From Diplonema papillatum (lineage: Eukaryota; Euglenozoa; Diplonemea; Diplonemida; Diplonemidae): a stretch of DNA of 64,000 bases. This document shows, piece by piece, positions 1-11,062 of the stretch. A program made the translations under genes and the position numbers. The notes beneath the pieces are model-generated. The model worked only from the letters and a program-made list of their open reading frames with translations, was not told the origin of the DNA and did not search any database. Position 1 is the stretch's first letter. The number at the start of each line of letters is the position of its first letter. The stretch is taken from contig JAPJBO010000497.1 of NCBI GenBank assembly GCA_030068145.1, positions 103,081 through 167,080 of the forward strand, in the 5' to 3' direction.

Positions 1-1397
1 TCACCCATGGAACCAACCGGCTCAGCACGACGGGACGCAAAAACAACAGCAGGGGTGAACGTCCACAATTGTGGCTGAGATCTTCCGCTGGCTTCCCGTC
101 ACGGGCTTGGCGATCAGGAAGGAGGGTGGGCAGGAGGGCGAAGAGGTGGAAGATTGCAGTCGCCGGTGGGCTGACTTTCGGCGAAACGGAATCCGTCTTG
201 GTCGCGCCACTTGTGCGTTCGAGGCTAGTGGTTCGAGGAGAGAGGATCGGTGAATTGCTCAGGTGCAGGATTAGGGAAATGCAACCCACGGCAGGTTTGG
301 CTTTACGGACCTATCTCAGAAAAGGCCGGAAAGACCCCACAACGGCTCACTGAGGCCCTGGATCCCAGACGCCAGGAGCCGTCAGCAAGTCTGGATGGTC
401 CCAGACAGCTACACACGTGTTCACCCCCGGTAAAGGCAGAGTGCCCATGCACCGGACTTTTGGCGTGCTTGTTGTCGGCTCATTTGCTTTGTTCGTTGTT
501 GCGTGTACGGGCGATCAACTAGAGCTGACTTGCCGGCCTGCTCCCGATTGCGCTTGCTTTTCTTTCTTTCATTTGTTTCATTTTTTCTGGTTGGCGTGGG
601 GGTCAGTGGCCGCAGTTTCGTGGAGCAAACGCTGCGTTTTCCTTTATTATTGTTGTAAACTGTTGTGTGAGGGGCCGTCTGGCCTTTGAAGTGCATGGAG
701 GCCATACTTTCACTAATATGCACCGTCCCGGGTGGTGGAAACACGGCCAAGGAAACGCATCATCAACAGGACTGGAAATCGGGGTCTGGACCCCTAGCCT
801 TACCCTAATCCGCGCGGTTGAACGAAGAAGGGGCACGTCTTGCGGAAACTCCGGCGTGCAATGTCGGAGAAAATGAGAAGCGGCGGTTTTGCTCGTGCCC
901 GGCGCTCTCCCCGCCCCCTCTCTCGCAAAAGTATCATCATCATCGCTAGGGTTGTATCAGCGCAGTTGTATTTTCGTTCAACCGCATATCCCGGGAGCCG
1001 TGGGCTTCGGGTGGCGATTGATCATCCTCAGAAGGTCTCACTTGGACGCTTCCGTGTCCTGCACACATTTCGCATGGCAGTGTCCCCGGAGTGCCACGAC
1101 AGTGAAGTCCGCCACCATGCAAACCCCCTTTTTTTTTTTTTTTTTTTTGGCTCGGACCAGGACGGCCAACGGCAGTCTAGAAGGGCGGCCATCACGTACT
1201 CGAGACCCGAAGGAACTGGCTGGTGCGAGTGCCACTCTGCGTTGTCACCCTCGGTTGCTTGCTGAAAGGATTAGCGGCGCAGCGAAATCGCCTCGACGCT
1301 GTCATGTTCAATAAAATTGATTGCTGGGCTGAGCGTGCGGGAGGGTGGATGGGGAAGGTAGATGAGGCGTCAGGTGGTATTTTGCCGTTTCCCCCTC
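1..1397. other. Gene-free left margin
   Basis: No convincing gene is seen on either strand. Short open frames occur in all frames but none resembles a known domain. A homopolymer T run lies near 1131-1148. Positions 840-1100 are moderately GC-rich without a coding signature I recognise. Confidence 0.5.
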
Positions 1398-1680
1398 TTT
1401 TTTTTACATATGCGCGGCTTGGAGGAAATGCTCGACAATAGCTGCCAGACAAAGAACCGAAGACTGTAACTACCACGTGTTGAACGGACGTGAGACCAAG
1501 CGGGTCTACCCCTACTCGACAAAACACACAAACACAACAGGTCAAAAGCCCTGAGTGAGTAAACAACACACGGTGGTGTAAGCGAAGAACAAACCAGTTT
1601 GTGTTTGTATTGTATTTTCCTACTACCTCTATATTTCCTCCCCTCCATTCGGAGTCGAAGCAGCTGCGTCGAGTATTTCC
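1398..1680 (-). repeat. Repeat family A, diverged copy
   Basis: Read on the minus strand this copy begins AAATACTCGA (1680) and ends in an A run (1398-1405). It keeps the family order: ACAATACAAACACAAACTGG, then CTTACACC, then GAGCATTTCC, then the 3' A tail. It is the only copy of family A found in this orientation. It is closest to the copy at 57118-57402, which ends in the same TATGTAAAAAAA. Confidence 0.8.
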
Positions 1681-1889
1681 CCCACAATACCTTTCTATCT
1701 CTGCTCGTCTTTTCATTGTTTTTCCTCGGCTTTGGCTTCCATTTAGTTTTAAAAGTGTTCCATTGTACGTTATTTTTTCCTCTGTCGAAAACCAGCGGGA
1801 AGCGTGACCATCTTCTATTGGTGGATTCTTTCTCCGCATACAGCTACCTGATTTGCCACGTATTGAAACGTTTGAAGTGAAGAAGAGAA

Positions 1890-1995
1890 GAAGTTCGCCA
1901 GGGCAAGAGCGAGCTGAAGCGAGTGCAACAACCCAGTCCACTCTGCCTAGCCGTCTCTACGAGCTTGCGTTCTCGGCGCAAGCTTGGCGTTCGAA
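1890..1995 (-). repeat. Repeat family B, fragment
   Basis: This piece matches the middle of the family B element (see 38100-38395), including the segment that reads GTCTCTACGAGCTTGCGTTC on the plus strand. It is diverged and truncated at both ends. Confidence 0.6.
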
Positions 1996-2204
1996 GTGAT
2001 AAGCAATCAAGAACCAGTGGTGCCGGTCGGCTAAAAATGGTTGTGCAGCTTTTGCTGTTCGGCCTTACGAGCACCTGCGAGTCGCTGATTTGATGCTACA
2101 TTCGGAACCATTGATTCTGTGCTTCCTTTTCCATCCGCATGTGCGGCTTTTTTGTTGCGGAAATGCTCCCTTCGACAACCGGACTACTCAGAGAAGACTC
2201 TGAA

Positions 2205-2395
2205 GAAGAAAACGCGCGGGGTTTTCAGAGTTAAAAGTTCGCTTGAAATTCCGGGGTTTTAGGGTCTCCGCGTGACCGTTCATGAATGGGTTCTCTTAGA
2301 GCAAGAAAGGGCTATGTGGTTACGGGTTGTATATTTAGTGCGCGCTTTCGTTATGGGTTATGGCTAGCCATGTCCGGGACTGTTTGTGACCGACA
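2205..2395 (+). repeat. Repeat family C
   Basis: About 185 bp that recur as a reverse complement at 48405-48575. Shared landmarks are AAGTTCGCTTGAAATTCCGG, GTGACCGTTCATGAATGGG and TGGCTAGCCATGTCCGGGAC. Shorter fragments lie at 9095-9155 and 48868-48920. No coding content is recognised. Confidence 0.8.
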
Positions 2396-2811
2396 CCAAG
2401 TACATTCCTTCTGGAGTGTAGTCTTGGGCCCCCCATGTTCTACAAGTTGAGCAGGGGTTGCCTTGTAGCCCGTACCGGTCTGTTGTCCGCGTTTATATGT
2501 ATTTTCCTTGGGGGTTTAGAGTAAAAGTTCGCTTGTTTTTTAAAAAGGAAAACGACGACGAAGTAAGAAATTCCGCTGACACTGTGGAGGGGGCCGGTCT
2601 CGCGAATCGCGAAGCTCGGCCCTTTGCGGCTGGCGACCCCAACAGGACTTCAATTAAAAGTAGAAACAGGCGACGTGGCTCTTCTACGCACAGCCGGTGA
2701 GGTCTATGTCCTGACGTGATTACTACAGCCGGCATACTTTTTGTTTGTGCATATGTGTTATCAGTAATTTCCACAGTACCCTGCCAACCGTCACCTTTAG
2801 ATAATGACAAC

Positions 2812-2970
2812 CGCGCTTGTGTTTGTGAACGCATACGCCCGCCACTGAACCCAGATTTACCTGTGTTTCGTGTGCCGGCATGCCGATGAGTACCACACTA
2901 TCTTTGATCTTTTGCAGCTGGCAGCCTCCTCAAGTATTTCCTACAAAGCAGGTGCTTATGCAAAAAAAAC
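2812..2970 (+). repeat. Repeat family A, 5'-truncated copy
   Basis: It starts inside the family at the AACGCATACGCCCGCC region and runs to CAAAGCAGGTGCTTATG followed by an A run. 5' truncation with a preserved A tail resembles retroposed elements. Confidence 0.8.
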
Positions 2971-5097
2971 AGGAATACGGACTCTTGACTACATAATCTG
3001 GCAAAAAGCCGAACGTGGCAAGAGCTGGCAAGAGCGTTGAAGTATGGCTAAAGATAAAGTGGTGTCACCTGAGGGGGTAATCTCAGGGCCGCCAATACGT
3101 TGTTTGTGCGATTTGACCTGTACGCAAACCGCTGCCAACGTTCCTTTTTAGCTGTAACAAGTATGCTCACTAAGGAGGTGGTTCTCGCGCCACCGAGTAC
3201 TGTTGATAGTCTAGTCGCCCGACAAAAGAAGGTTTGTGCCTGACATCAAGGAGGTCGAGCCCGCCTGGTGCATAAGAATGCCCCCCCGGCCCACCGGAGG
3301 TGATGGACTCCTTTTGGCAGGCTTACTCTTCGGCGGAAGTTGCTTGGGTTGACCTTTGTCTTTGCTTCGTTTTGTGTTTTTTTTTTTTTGCCTTTCTTTC
3401 CTTTCTGTCTTTTCCTCCAGTTGCTTCGGAATGTACTCTTTTCTTTCTTTCAGTGACAGATTGGTGCGCCGAGCTGAAGGGAAAGATGCGCAGCGCCTTT
3501 TGCCTTTTGAACTGCTTACAGCGACAAAGGCGCACAGCGCACGAAGGCGGTTTGCAGCAGTGGGTACCCCACGCTGTGTGAGTGTGTGTGTGTGTGTGAG
3601 TTGGAATCCCTCCTGTTTCTTCGCTATTCCTGGGAAGTCGATAGAACGCATGTGGCTCCGTTCTTGGCTGTTCCGCTATCTCCCAGCTGTTTACTGCAGC
3701 AGAGCAAAAGGAGAGGCATCCGTCGAAGTCACGGAGAGTAAAGGGGGAGTACAAAAAGGGGGCAAACGGTGGGACCTGCGTTTGGCACCCCTCCAACCTC
3801 ACTTTTGGCGAGTGGATTTGAGGAGTTTGTTCAGAAACGTAAGGATTCCAACTTGACGCGCCGAAGGCGCTCAAGCAAGCTTGTTATGTGTGTGTGTGTG
3901 TGTGAGTGTGTATGAGAGTGTGTGCTGTAACCCCTTTCCGTTTCTTCGCTATTCCTCGGCACGAGTACACACGAGGCTCCATTCTAGCATCGAATCGCCA
4001 GCGAAGGGAGACACGACATTCCGACATTCCTAATGGTACTCGGGGCAGACACGCACCATTAGGTATGCCCTCATGGCATGCACCACCTCGCACTACATCC
4101 ACGTGTCGTCTACGGTACAAATTACTGGTGGAAGGTGGATCCTGCGTTTTGTCAGGGGTTTGCTTGACCCATTCAACGTTGCTTAGCGAGTGGATGTGTC
4201 TTGATGCGTAACTGTCACGTCACCGTGAAGGGTGTGCACCATTCGGTACGTCTCTGGTCAGGCCTAGCCTGTGCATTGGGAAATATCCCCGGGCTTCGCT
4301 AGCCCGCGGAATTCAAACGATGTCTTTGACATCGTTTTCCCGTCCTCGTGAGTCTCCTATCCAGACCGATCAGGGGAAGGGCCCCTTTGTAGGTGTGAGT
4401 GATTAGTTCAGAAACGTGGCGATTTCAACTGGACGCGCCGAAGGCGCGCAAGCAAGTTTGCTAGGTGCGTGTGTGAGTGAGTGTGTCTGCGTGTGTATGT
4501 ATAGAAAAAGGGACATTTTTCTCTTTTTCGCGTCTTGTTTTTGACTGCTTTTCTTCTGAAGGTGGCCGCAGCAATGCAAGCGGTTCCTTTATTAGCAAAT
4601 GAGGTTCTTGCGGGGAAAGGGGAATCTTCGGGGCTCAGGCGGTATAGCTGTGGGTTTGGACAACTGCCCGGTCCCGTGAGCCTGCAAGTAGTTTTGGAGA
4701 GGCCCAAGGGTTCTTTCAAGCGTGGTTCACTCTTTGTTCGTTCCACCTGTCGACAGCTTGTGTCAGACTAGCTCACCCGGGGGGTAGTCGGTTCCTCCAG
4801 GCAGGGTCTCTACCGCCCGGACGTTGCATGGCTTTAAATGATGGGGCGTTCTTCTTTCGTTCCTTTTTTGTGCAGTCGACGATTTTACGTCGTTCTAATG
4901 CCTTGCGACGTTGCTCACTTTGCTTGCTTATTGTGTTACCGTCGATCCCGAGGGTCAATCTGTTTGGTGTCTTGCGACCTTTGTTTGTTTGGCAAGGGAT
5001 TTTGGTGGCGCGCTTCAGTTATTGCTCTTCTCTCGTGGACCTGTCTCTTTGGGGGTTCAAATTTTTACTCTCGGACCTTGTGGCAGGACTCAGCTGA
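2971..5097. repeat. Gene-free stretch with duplicated TG-flanked segments
   Basis: No gene is seen. Two copies of a roughly 55-bp segment (TTCAGAAACGT near 3830 and 4410, each followed by GACGCGCCGAAGGCGC and a (TG)n run) are about 570 bp apart. A third TG run with the following TTTCTTCGCTATTCC occurs near 3577-3630. This is a local tandem duplication decorated with TG microsatellites. Positions 4860-4985 resemble 34010-34090. Confidence 0.6.
4288..4338. other. Two adjacent short hairpins
   Basis: CGGGCT pairs with AGCCCG across a 5-nt loop near 4290-4306. Just after it, AAACGATGTC (4315-4324) pairs perfectly with GACATCGTTT (4328-4337) across TTT. They could be structured RNA or chance; nothing else identifies them. 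Confidence 0.4.
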
Positions 5098-5495
5098 CAA
5101 AATACTCGAGGGACTGCCTTGTGCTCATTTCTGGAGGCTGGAGGGGGAGAAAACAATTCAACTACAACTAAGTAGATCTTTTCTTGTTGAACGCTTACGC
5201 CCGCCAACTAAACCCGGCCATAGGGCTCAAACCCTCGGAACAACAAGGCTCCTCAGTGCGTTACGCCCGCCCGGGATCTGGATGTGAATCTGGAAGTTGC
5301 CGTTCGCCGAAGCTAGTCATGGCCCGATAAATCCGATGTGCCCTGAGTAACTCACTTTCGTGTGGGCTACAGCACTTTTACCTCCTTTGAGATTGGGAAT
5401 ACTTTTGCGATAGTGGGGAGATATGACCTTTGAGATTTTTAACTGGCAGTCTCCTCAAGTATTTCCTACGAAGCAGAGGTGCGTACACAAAGAAA
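5098..5495 (+). repeat. Repeat family A with internal insertion
   Basis: The 5' half starts AAAATACTCGAGGGACTGCC and proceeds to ACGCTTACGCCCGCC near 5205. About 140 bp of other sequence follow, then the family resumes at GTGTGGGCTACAGCAC (about 5361) and ends at TCCTACGAAGCAG and an A-rich tail. Confidence 0.75.
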
Positions 5496-5575
5496 TCCCC
5501 TACACACACAGCACTAAAACCGTGCAGTGGTCAAAAGCGGTCTTCTCGTGGTACCGCTTTCCTTTTTTTTTGTGA

Positions 5576-8225
5576 TCAAGCCTCTCCCTTCCGAGGGCTC
5601 GTGAAAATGCGGTGGTGCTTGCTCTGAACTTTTTGGTAGAAGCTGTCCCCGCGGGAGACGAGGTGGGACAGGGTGCTGCGGCCCAACGCGGCCTTCGGAG
5701 ACGACGGTTTGTGCGAGGACCGAAGCTTCGCGTCGGTGGCGGCGATGGAAGCGGCGCATTTGAGGAATTGCTGCTGGATCTCCAAGACGCGGGTGCAGTC
5801 GTTCGCGAGGTTATAGTAGTCCTTCCCGACGAGCGTCAGCACGAAGAGGTCCGCCGAGGCGCAGCCTTTGCAGATGACATCCGCCGTCGCGTCGCTGACG
5901 GCGCAAGACGCGTAGTTGAACTCCGAAGAATAGTACGTCACGAAGGTGCGGAGCACCTTCTCGGAGTTCAGCCCTCGCCGGGCCTTGAAGGCCTCCATCA
6001 TCTGGTCACGGTCGCCCTGCTCTCCCTTCACGAACGAGTCCAAAAAACAAGGAAGGACGACACCCCGCTGGATCACCCTGCAAACGTGCGCGATCATGAC
6101 CATCAACGCTTCGGCGGTCAACCCGCCCGTCCGGTCGTCCACCAGCTTCGCTCGCTTCAAGATGCAACGTAGCACCACGTATGCGGTTGCGGCGCCGGGC
6201 GCGAACTCATCGAGGAATTCGAGTATCTCGGCCGTGCATTTCCGCCCGAGGTCGTTGCGCCAGCCGAGCATGACGTCGACGGACAGGCCTTGGAAGACGC
6301 AGTGCAGCTGGCTGCTGCTGACACGTTCGACCTTCGTCGCGCCGCACGCCAGGGCCGCTTCGGTGGCCGCCGCAGCCTCGACGCCGCCGGCCCCGATCTG
6401 AAGTGCGTCGCCCTCCACGCAGAGGCCGAAGCCGCCAGGTCCCACCAACGCCGTCGACGCGTGCCGCGACGTCTTCCGAACCTGCGGGTGTTGGTTGCTG
6501 CGTTTCCGGCGGAAAATTGCTCGGTCGGGCGGTTCTTTCGAATTTCCGAGTCCAGGTGAGGCTTTTCGCTGAAGCTGCGCATGCCTCTGCACCCCCTTTG
6601 ACGATCTGGCCGCAGCCTCATCGTTTCCAGCCAGTACGTCCACCGATGAGTGCAGTTGATGCTCCCCTGGATTCAACCGCAGTCGAGGTGGCTTGAATCG
6701 GTTCGCAACGCACGCTCTTTGTTTCGCAAGAACTTGTCTAGAGACGACTGCATCATCCCGGGGTCTGTGGAGAAAGCGGCGGAAGTAACCCTCAGACAGA
6801 ACAGCTGTCTCTCGTGCATGGCGCTAGAATCAAGTACGTTTCGAAGAATTTGCAAAACAGAAAAACTGTGAGAGACATGAAAAAGGGGAGTGCAAGACCC
6901 GGCAAATAGGGAACGAGCCCATGAGCACTGGGGAGACGAGGAGCTTCTGTTGATTCGCTTACGCCGGCCACTAAACCGAGCTTTACTCGTGTTTCGTGCG
7001 AGGGTTACGGCAAATGGCACACGTTTGAGATTTCGCAACTGAAAGCCTCCTCAAAGGTTTGAACCAACTACCCTGCCCACCGGCCCCACGTTTCCCCACC
7101 AAGATCGGGCTGAGTATCAGGGGGTTTCGGGGAACTTACCAGGAGCCCGAACCAGGTGGAAGTTTCATGCAAAGCAGGTGTTTTTACAAAAGAGAAATAG
7201 GGGACCTCGTCGCCAAGTCGGGCGCAGAACGCGGCGCGAATCTCAGCTTCCTGGGGCGTGATGAGGACGAAAGACGCGAAGTCGGTGATCTCTTCCTCGA
7301 GGGACAGCAGCGCCGCGTCGACGCCCTTAGGACACCACGGCGCGGAGAAGAAGCTCGCCGGGCCGTCGGTGGACGACATCGAGTTGAGCGAGGCTTCGAG
7401 CACCCCCGCCGACGACGAAGACGACGTCGACGCCGACGGAGCCGAATACGACGGGCTCGACCCCGCTGCCTCTGCGCTGACTTCGGCCGCCAGGTCCGCA
7501 AGCGTCAGGTGGCGGCCGGGCGCAGCGGCCAGCGACAGCTCTTTGGAGAGCGCCTCGGCGTCCGCAACGCAGACGAGCGAATCGCGGGCCACGCCGCCTG
7601 CGTCTGCGAACGGGAGGACGTGGTTGACGTGCTGTTCCAGCCGTGGCGAGGCGGGGTGGACAACCACTTTGTGCACGCGGCCTGGGTAGTGCCATCCGAG
7701 CTGCAGGCTGAGCCTCTGCAGCAGGGCAGTGGGGGTTCTCGTCGCCCCGCTGACGTCGACCAGAATGATCGGGTCGTCGGGGTCTTCGCTGTTTTGGACC
7801 CTGCAAGCTTCTTCCCACACCCGGGCGAAGGCTGTGCACTGCTGCATGATGCCGGGCGTGCCGTAGCATCGAGGTCCCTTGCTGGACCAAGGCGCGGCGT
7901 CGGTGGATTGCAAGGCGGCGATCGAGCAGTGCACGATCTTCCTACCGCAGGTGTTGGCCTTCGACAGCAACCGAAACCCGCGGAACGAAGCGCCCACGTC
8001 CAACCCCAGCAACCGAGACCTCGACGGCGCCAGCGACGTCGCGCGGAACGCGATCGTCCGCCTCAACTTCCACGGGGCGCCGTTCCTGCCGTCGACCTTG
8101 TACCCGCTAGCCTGCAGAAACCGGAGCAGATCCCTGTTGCTGAAGTACTCGTCAATTCCCTCTACGAGCTTCACAGCCTCAAACGCCGCCCGCTGCTCGG
8201 CGAGGGAGAGGGTCTGTGCCGTCAT
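5576..8225 (-). CDS. CRAL-TRIO (Sec14)-nucleotidyltransferase (Trf4-like) fusion protein
   Basis: Two exons on the minus strand (8225-7206 and 6481-5576) join in phase 0 (GAG|GTCCCC donor, CCCGCAG|GTT acceptor) to give 641 residues. Residues 1-240 resemble a Sec14/CRAL-TRIO lipid-binding module: LLRFLQASGY at 33-42, then YPGRVHKVVVHPASP at 180-194 followed by the conserved helix NHVLPF. A Ser/Ala linker (250-300) leads to a noncanonical poly(A)/U polymerase region. Here ITPQEAEIRAAF (322) precedes the catalytic fold, GLSVDVMLG carries the third carboxylate (Asp409), TGGLTAEALMVMI (458) matches the central domain, and NLANDCTRVLEIQQQF (564) matches the PAP-associated domain. The usual GS and DxD signature is weak (GPGGFG, then GDALQIG at 364-370), so activity is doubtful. 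Family members add A or U tails to RNA. The fusion is inferred from one reading frame across one predicted intron. Confidence 0.75.
6482..7205 (-). other. Intron of the Sec14-nucleotidyltransferase gene
   Basis: This 724-bp intron is inferred from phase-0 joining and from protein similarity on both sides. The donor is GTCCCC rather than GTRAGT. Family A occupies its first quarter, with the element's A tail (T-rich in the gene sense) only a few bases inside the donor. Positions 6765-6880 resemble 24115-24195. Confidence 0.65.
6944..7200 (+). repeat. Repeat family A inside an intron
   Basis: A diverged copy, antisense to the host gene, running from GATTCGCTTACGCCGGCCAC to GCAAAGCAGGTG and an A-rich tail. 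It ends about 5 bp from the predicted exon 1 boundary at 7206. An insertion of about 90 bp separates CCTCAAAGG from CATGCAAAGCAGG. Confidence 0.75.
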
Positions 8226-9308
8226 CTTCCACCGGTCTTTAGTCAGTTGCGCGTTTCCTCCTTCTTCCTTTTTTTTTTTTTTTTGCTTGGATTCGAGCTT
8301 GGTTGTTAGGGGATGAGCTTCCTTTTTTTGTCTTTTTTGTGTTCGGAATTCTTCTCCTTATCTCTTTTTGCCAGAGACGAGGTTGGGGACTGTGGGTTGC
8401 GTATTTTACTTTTTCTCTATTTCAGTTTTGAATTGTGTTTCTGCTTTGTTTTCTTCTCTTTCTTTGTTTTTCGGTGTTTTTCGTTGTGTGATGCTCCTTT
8501 TTCCTTTTTTTCCTTCGTGGCAAGGCTCGCGCGTCTGTTAGTGTGGGTTTGCGTGCATGGCTTCGTGGATACCGGGGTGAGACCTTAGTTCAATTGTAGG
8601 CTATAGTGCACTGCATAGTTGACACTACTCCCTCTTTCTCGGCGAGCGTATGCAGCTTCTCGGGGGGACCAAGCGGGGGTCTTGTTGTCGGAGGACCCAC
8701 ACGGCGCACTAGCCAAGGGAGATCCTGACTTGCCAACACCAGCCAACTTTTTTTCACTAGTAAAATGACTAGTCGAAACACCTTTTTCGCTTTTACTTGC
8801 GCGCCGTGATACAGGGGTCACCTGGGGGGTGGTTCGGGGGCTTCTGGGGAACCCGTTCTCGAGGTCATGTGGGACGAAGTCTCCCGTGTTCTGCAGTTCA
8901 AATCCGAAACGCGCGAAAAGGAGGACACTGCATGATGCAGGGGGGTTTCTTTTTCTTTTCCTCGCCAAAGTTTAGGTGCAAGATAAAACACGGGCTGGCT
9001 TCTTTCAACGTGAACGGTGTGTCGTGAGTGGGGAATTAAAGTGAGACCGAATGTGTGTTGCCGTCGATCCCGAGGGACGATCCGCTTGGCAGGTCTTCTT
9101 AGAGTTTAAGTTCGCTTGAAACTCCGGGATTTTTGAGTTCTCCGTGTGACCGTTCTTTTGTTTGTTTGTGCGATTCGACCCGTTTGCGTCAAACCGCCCT
9201 TCCAACGCTTTTCTTTTCTAGCGGTATCAAAGTATGCTCAAAGGGGGAAACTTAGGCGCACTGGTTCTCGCTGAAATTTCTCGGAAGCGCCGCCCGGTGC
9301 ACAATTTG
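8226..9308. other. 5' flank of the Sec14-fusion gene, pyrimidine-rich
   Basis: No gene is seen. Positions 8260-8530 are very T-rich on the plus strand (A-rich in the gene sense), including about 17 T in a row at 8269-8284. Positions 9050-9160 hold a GTCGATCCCGAGGGAC segment also found near 4940, 22330 and 34935, followed by a family C fragment. Confidence 0.5.
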
Positions 9309-9510
9309 ACGGAGGCGAGAAGGCCTTTGTTGAACGCTTGCTCCCTCTGGCATTAAACCCAGATTCACCTGTGCTTCGTGTGAGTTACAGCACATTTCCT
9401 GCCGTGATTCGGGCCCTTGAGTTCGGGCCGTTGAGCCTGTCTGTTGCAAAATTCGAACCGGCGACCTCCTCGAGTATATCCTACGAAGCAGGTGATTATT
9501 CAGAAAAACG
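9309..9510 (+). repeat. Repeat family A, diverged copy
   Basis: Landmarks are TTGTTGAACGCTTGC, ACCCAGATTCACCTGTG, GTTACAGCACATTT, CTCCTCGAGTATATCCTACG and CAGGTGATTATTCAGAAAAA. It is 5'-truncated. Confidence 0.7.
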
Positions 9511-10196
9511 GTCAGCCGATGTGGCTGGGGGACTGGTTGGAAAATAAGCCACACAGGCTTATTTTCGTAGATGCGGGGTCAAAGACGGATGCCAAAGCGT
9601 TACAGGGAATGCAGAGAAGTAGGGAGAATGAAACAAACATCAAAGGGTCATTGCCCGAAAACACCAGAGGGTCGTTGCTGGCCCGAAAGTTGGGCTCGTG
9701 CCGCTAGTATCAGCTTGACAGGTTGCTGTTGAATTCGTGCCCGTGCACTAGCACTGGACAACTATCCTTGCTTCGTTTGACTCTGTAGCTGGCGCTCTTG
9801 ATCGTCAACACACACCAACCTCAATATTTGCTGCTGGACCGCTTGTACGTCGGAAGAAACGTGAAAACGGGTTTTTGCCTCGAGGCTTTTCGTGTTATTT
9901 TGCAAATGCTTTGAGCTATCTTTGTGTCTGTGCTTTCAGTCGTCTTCTTAACCATGGTTAAGTGCGCAAATGGTGTCAACCGAAGCTGGTAAAGCTTCGG
10001 CGCCGCCTTGATTAGCAGCGGCTGCCAAACATCCCGTGGCACCGCGCAAGGTGGTAAAACGCTCTTTTGTTTCCTTTTCGATTGCTTTTGATGGGGCATG
10101 CAGGCCTGATATGCAAGAATGGAAAAGAGACGGGGGGAAAAGGAAAAGGTTTTTGCCCTCGTAGCTCTCCGGGCCAGCGCTCCAGATAGGACTGGG
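9511..10196. other. Gene-free stretch
   Basis: No supported gene. An open minus frame at 9821-10270 has a basic composition but no recognisable domain. It could hold a further exon of the zinc-finger fragment next to it. Confidence 0.4.
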
Positions 10197-10460
10197 CTAG
10201 GTATTTTGGTGGCATGCGGGGGTTTTTGCACAGGTGCGCTCGTGGATTTCGACACCCCGTGCGTTGGCAAAAGATCCGCCGCTCAGTTTTTCGGTTGCCC
10301 CACAGTGGGAACATTCCAGTGGCTGAGCGTTACCTTGAGATGTGTTGTCAGCATCCTGGTCGGACCGTGTCTTCTTCGTGTCCGTTGGTGACTGGCTGGC
10401 TGTTGAACTGGCTGTCGGCATGCGTGGGCGTTTTCTGCGAGGTGGCGACTCGGGTTGCGA
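10197..10460 (-). CDS. Possible exon with a CCHC-type zinc finger
   Basis: A minus-strand open frame (extends to 10484) encodes a Ser/Thr/Lys-rich stretch and then CSHCG, followed 23 residues later by HERTC. The spacing C-x2-C-x17-H-x4-C with a central FANARGVEIH resembles single zinc fingers of the C2H2/CCHC class. A plausible acceptor (CTATCGCAG) sits at 10461, so the coding part probably starts at 10460. The 3' limit is unclear: a GTGCAA donor lies just after the last cysteine, otherwise the frame stops at 10197. Neighbouring exons were not found. It may be part of a host gene or a decayed retroelement protein. Confidence 0.35.
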   Translation of the reverse strand, partial: SQPESPPRRKRPRMPTASSTASQSPTDTKKTRSDQDADNTSQGNAQPLECSHCGATEKLSGGSFANARGVEIHERTCAKTPACHQNT

Positions 10461-10534
10461 CTGCGATAGACCTTCAGGAAACAATGTGTATGCTTGTGAC
10501 GCTGCCAGCGCCCTCTTTCGCGGCTCTCGCGGAA

Positions 10535-10626
10535 AGAATCTACTCGGGGGCTACCTTGGGCTTAATTCGACGGAGGCTAGAAACAACTACAAAGTGGGTC
10601 ATTTCTGTTAAACGCTTACGTAACAA
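10535..10626 (+). repeat. Repeat family A, 5' fragment
   Basis: It holds only the 5' third of the element: CTACTCGGGGGCTACC, ACGGAGGCTAGAAACAAC and TACAAAGTGGGTC, ending at CGCTTACG. The 3' part is missing. Confidence 0.65.
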
Positions 10627-10788
10627 CAAAAAGAAAAAGAACTTGCTCTCTAGAAGAGAGTTGAAGCATGGTTAAATAGAGACAATTCCCCTGACCTCTC
10701 AGCCGCAGCATATGCTGTGATCCACTTGGTTCTAGAATCTGCGCAATACGGGGGTTCGAGATTATCAGGCAGGGAGTAGCCGGTGTGG

Positions 10789-11062
10789 CAGGGCTTACGC
10801 TCCACGTGTGCAACGTGTGGATTTCCACACGTTAATTCTTTTTGGATTTTGTTCCCCCACATGTGGATCCACAGGTACCACATGTGGATTTTGATTTATT
10901 GGTCCACTTGCAGGGGAGTCTAGGCCCACTAGTGGTTAAGGCCGCACAGCCAGGTGTCGCCAAGTCCAGTAGCGACGCTATTTTTTTTGCCCTCGAACCA
11001 TAAGCGCCCACACGTGGACCACACGTATTTTCTCTGAGACCGAAAACGGAGCGTAAGCCCTG
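10789..11062. mobile_element. hAT-like MITE, copy 1 (274 bp)
   Basis: The element has perfect 15-bp terminal inverted repeats, CAGGGCTTACGCTCC at 10789-10803 and its complement at 11048-11062. An exact 8-bp target-site duplication CGGTGTGG flanks it (10781-10788 and 11063-11070). An 8-bp duplication with CAGGG-type termini is the hAT superfamily signature. The inside is dense in CACGTGTGG-type palindromes and has no transposase, so it is non-autonomous. A second copy lies at 23302-23643 in the other orientation. Confidence 0.92.
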
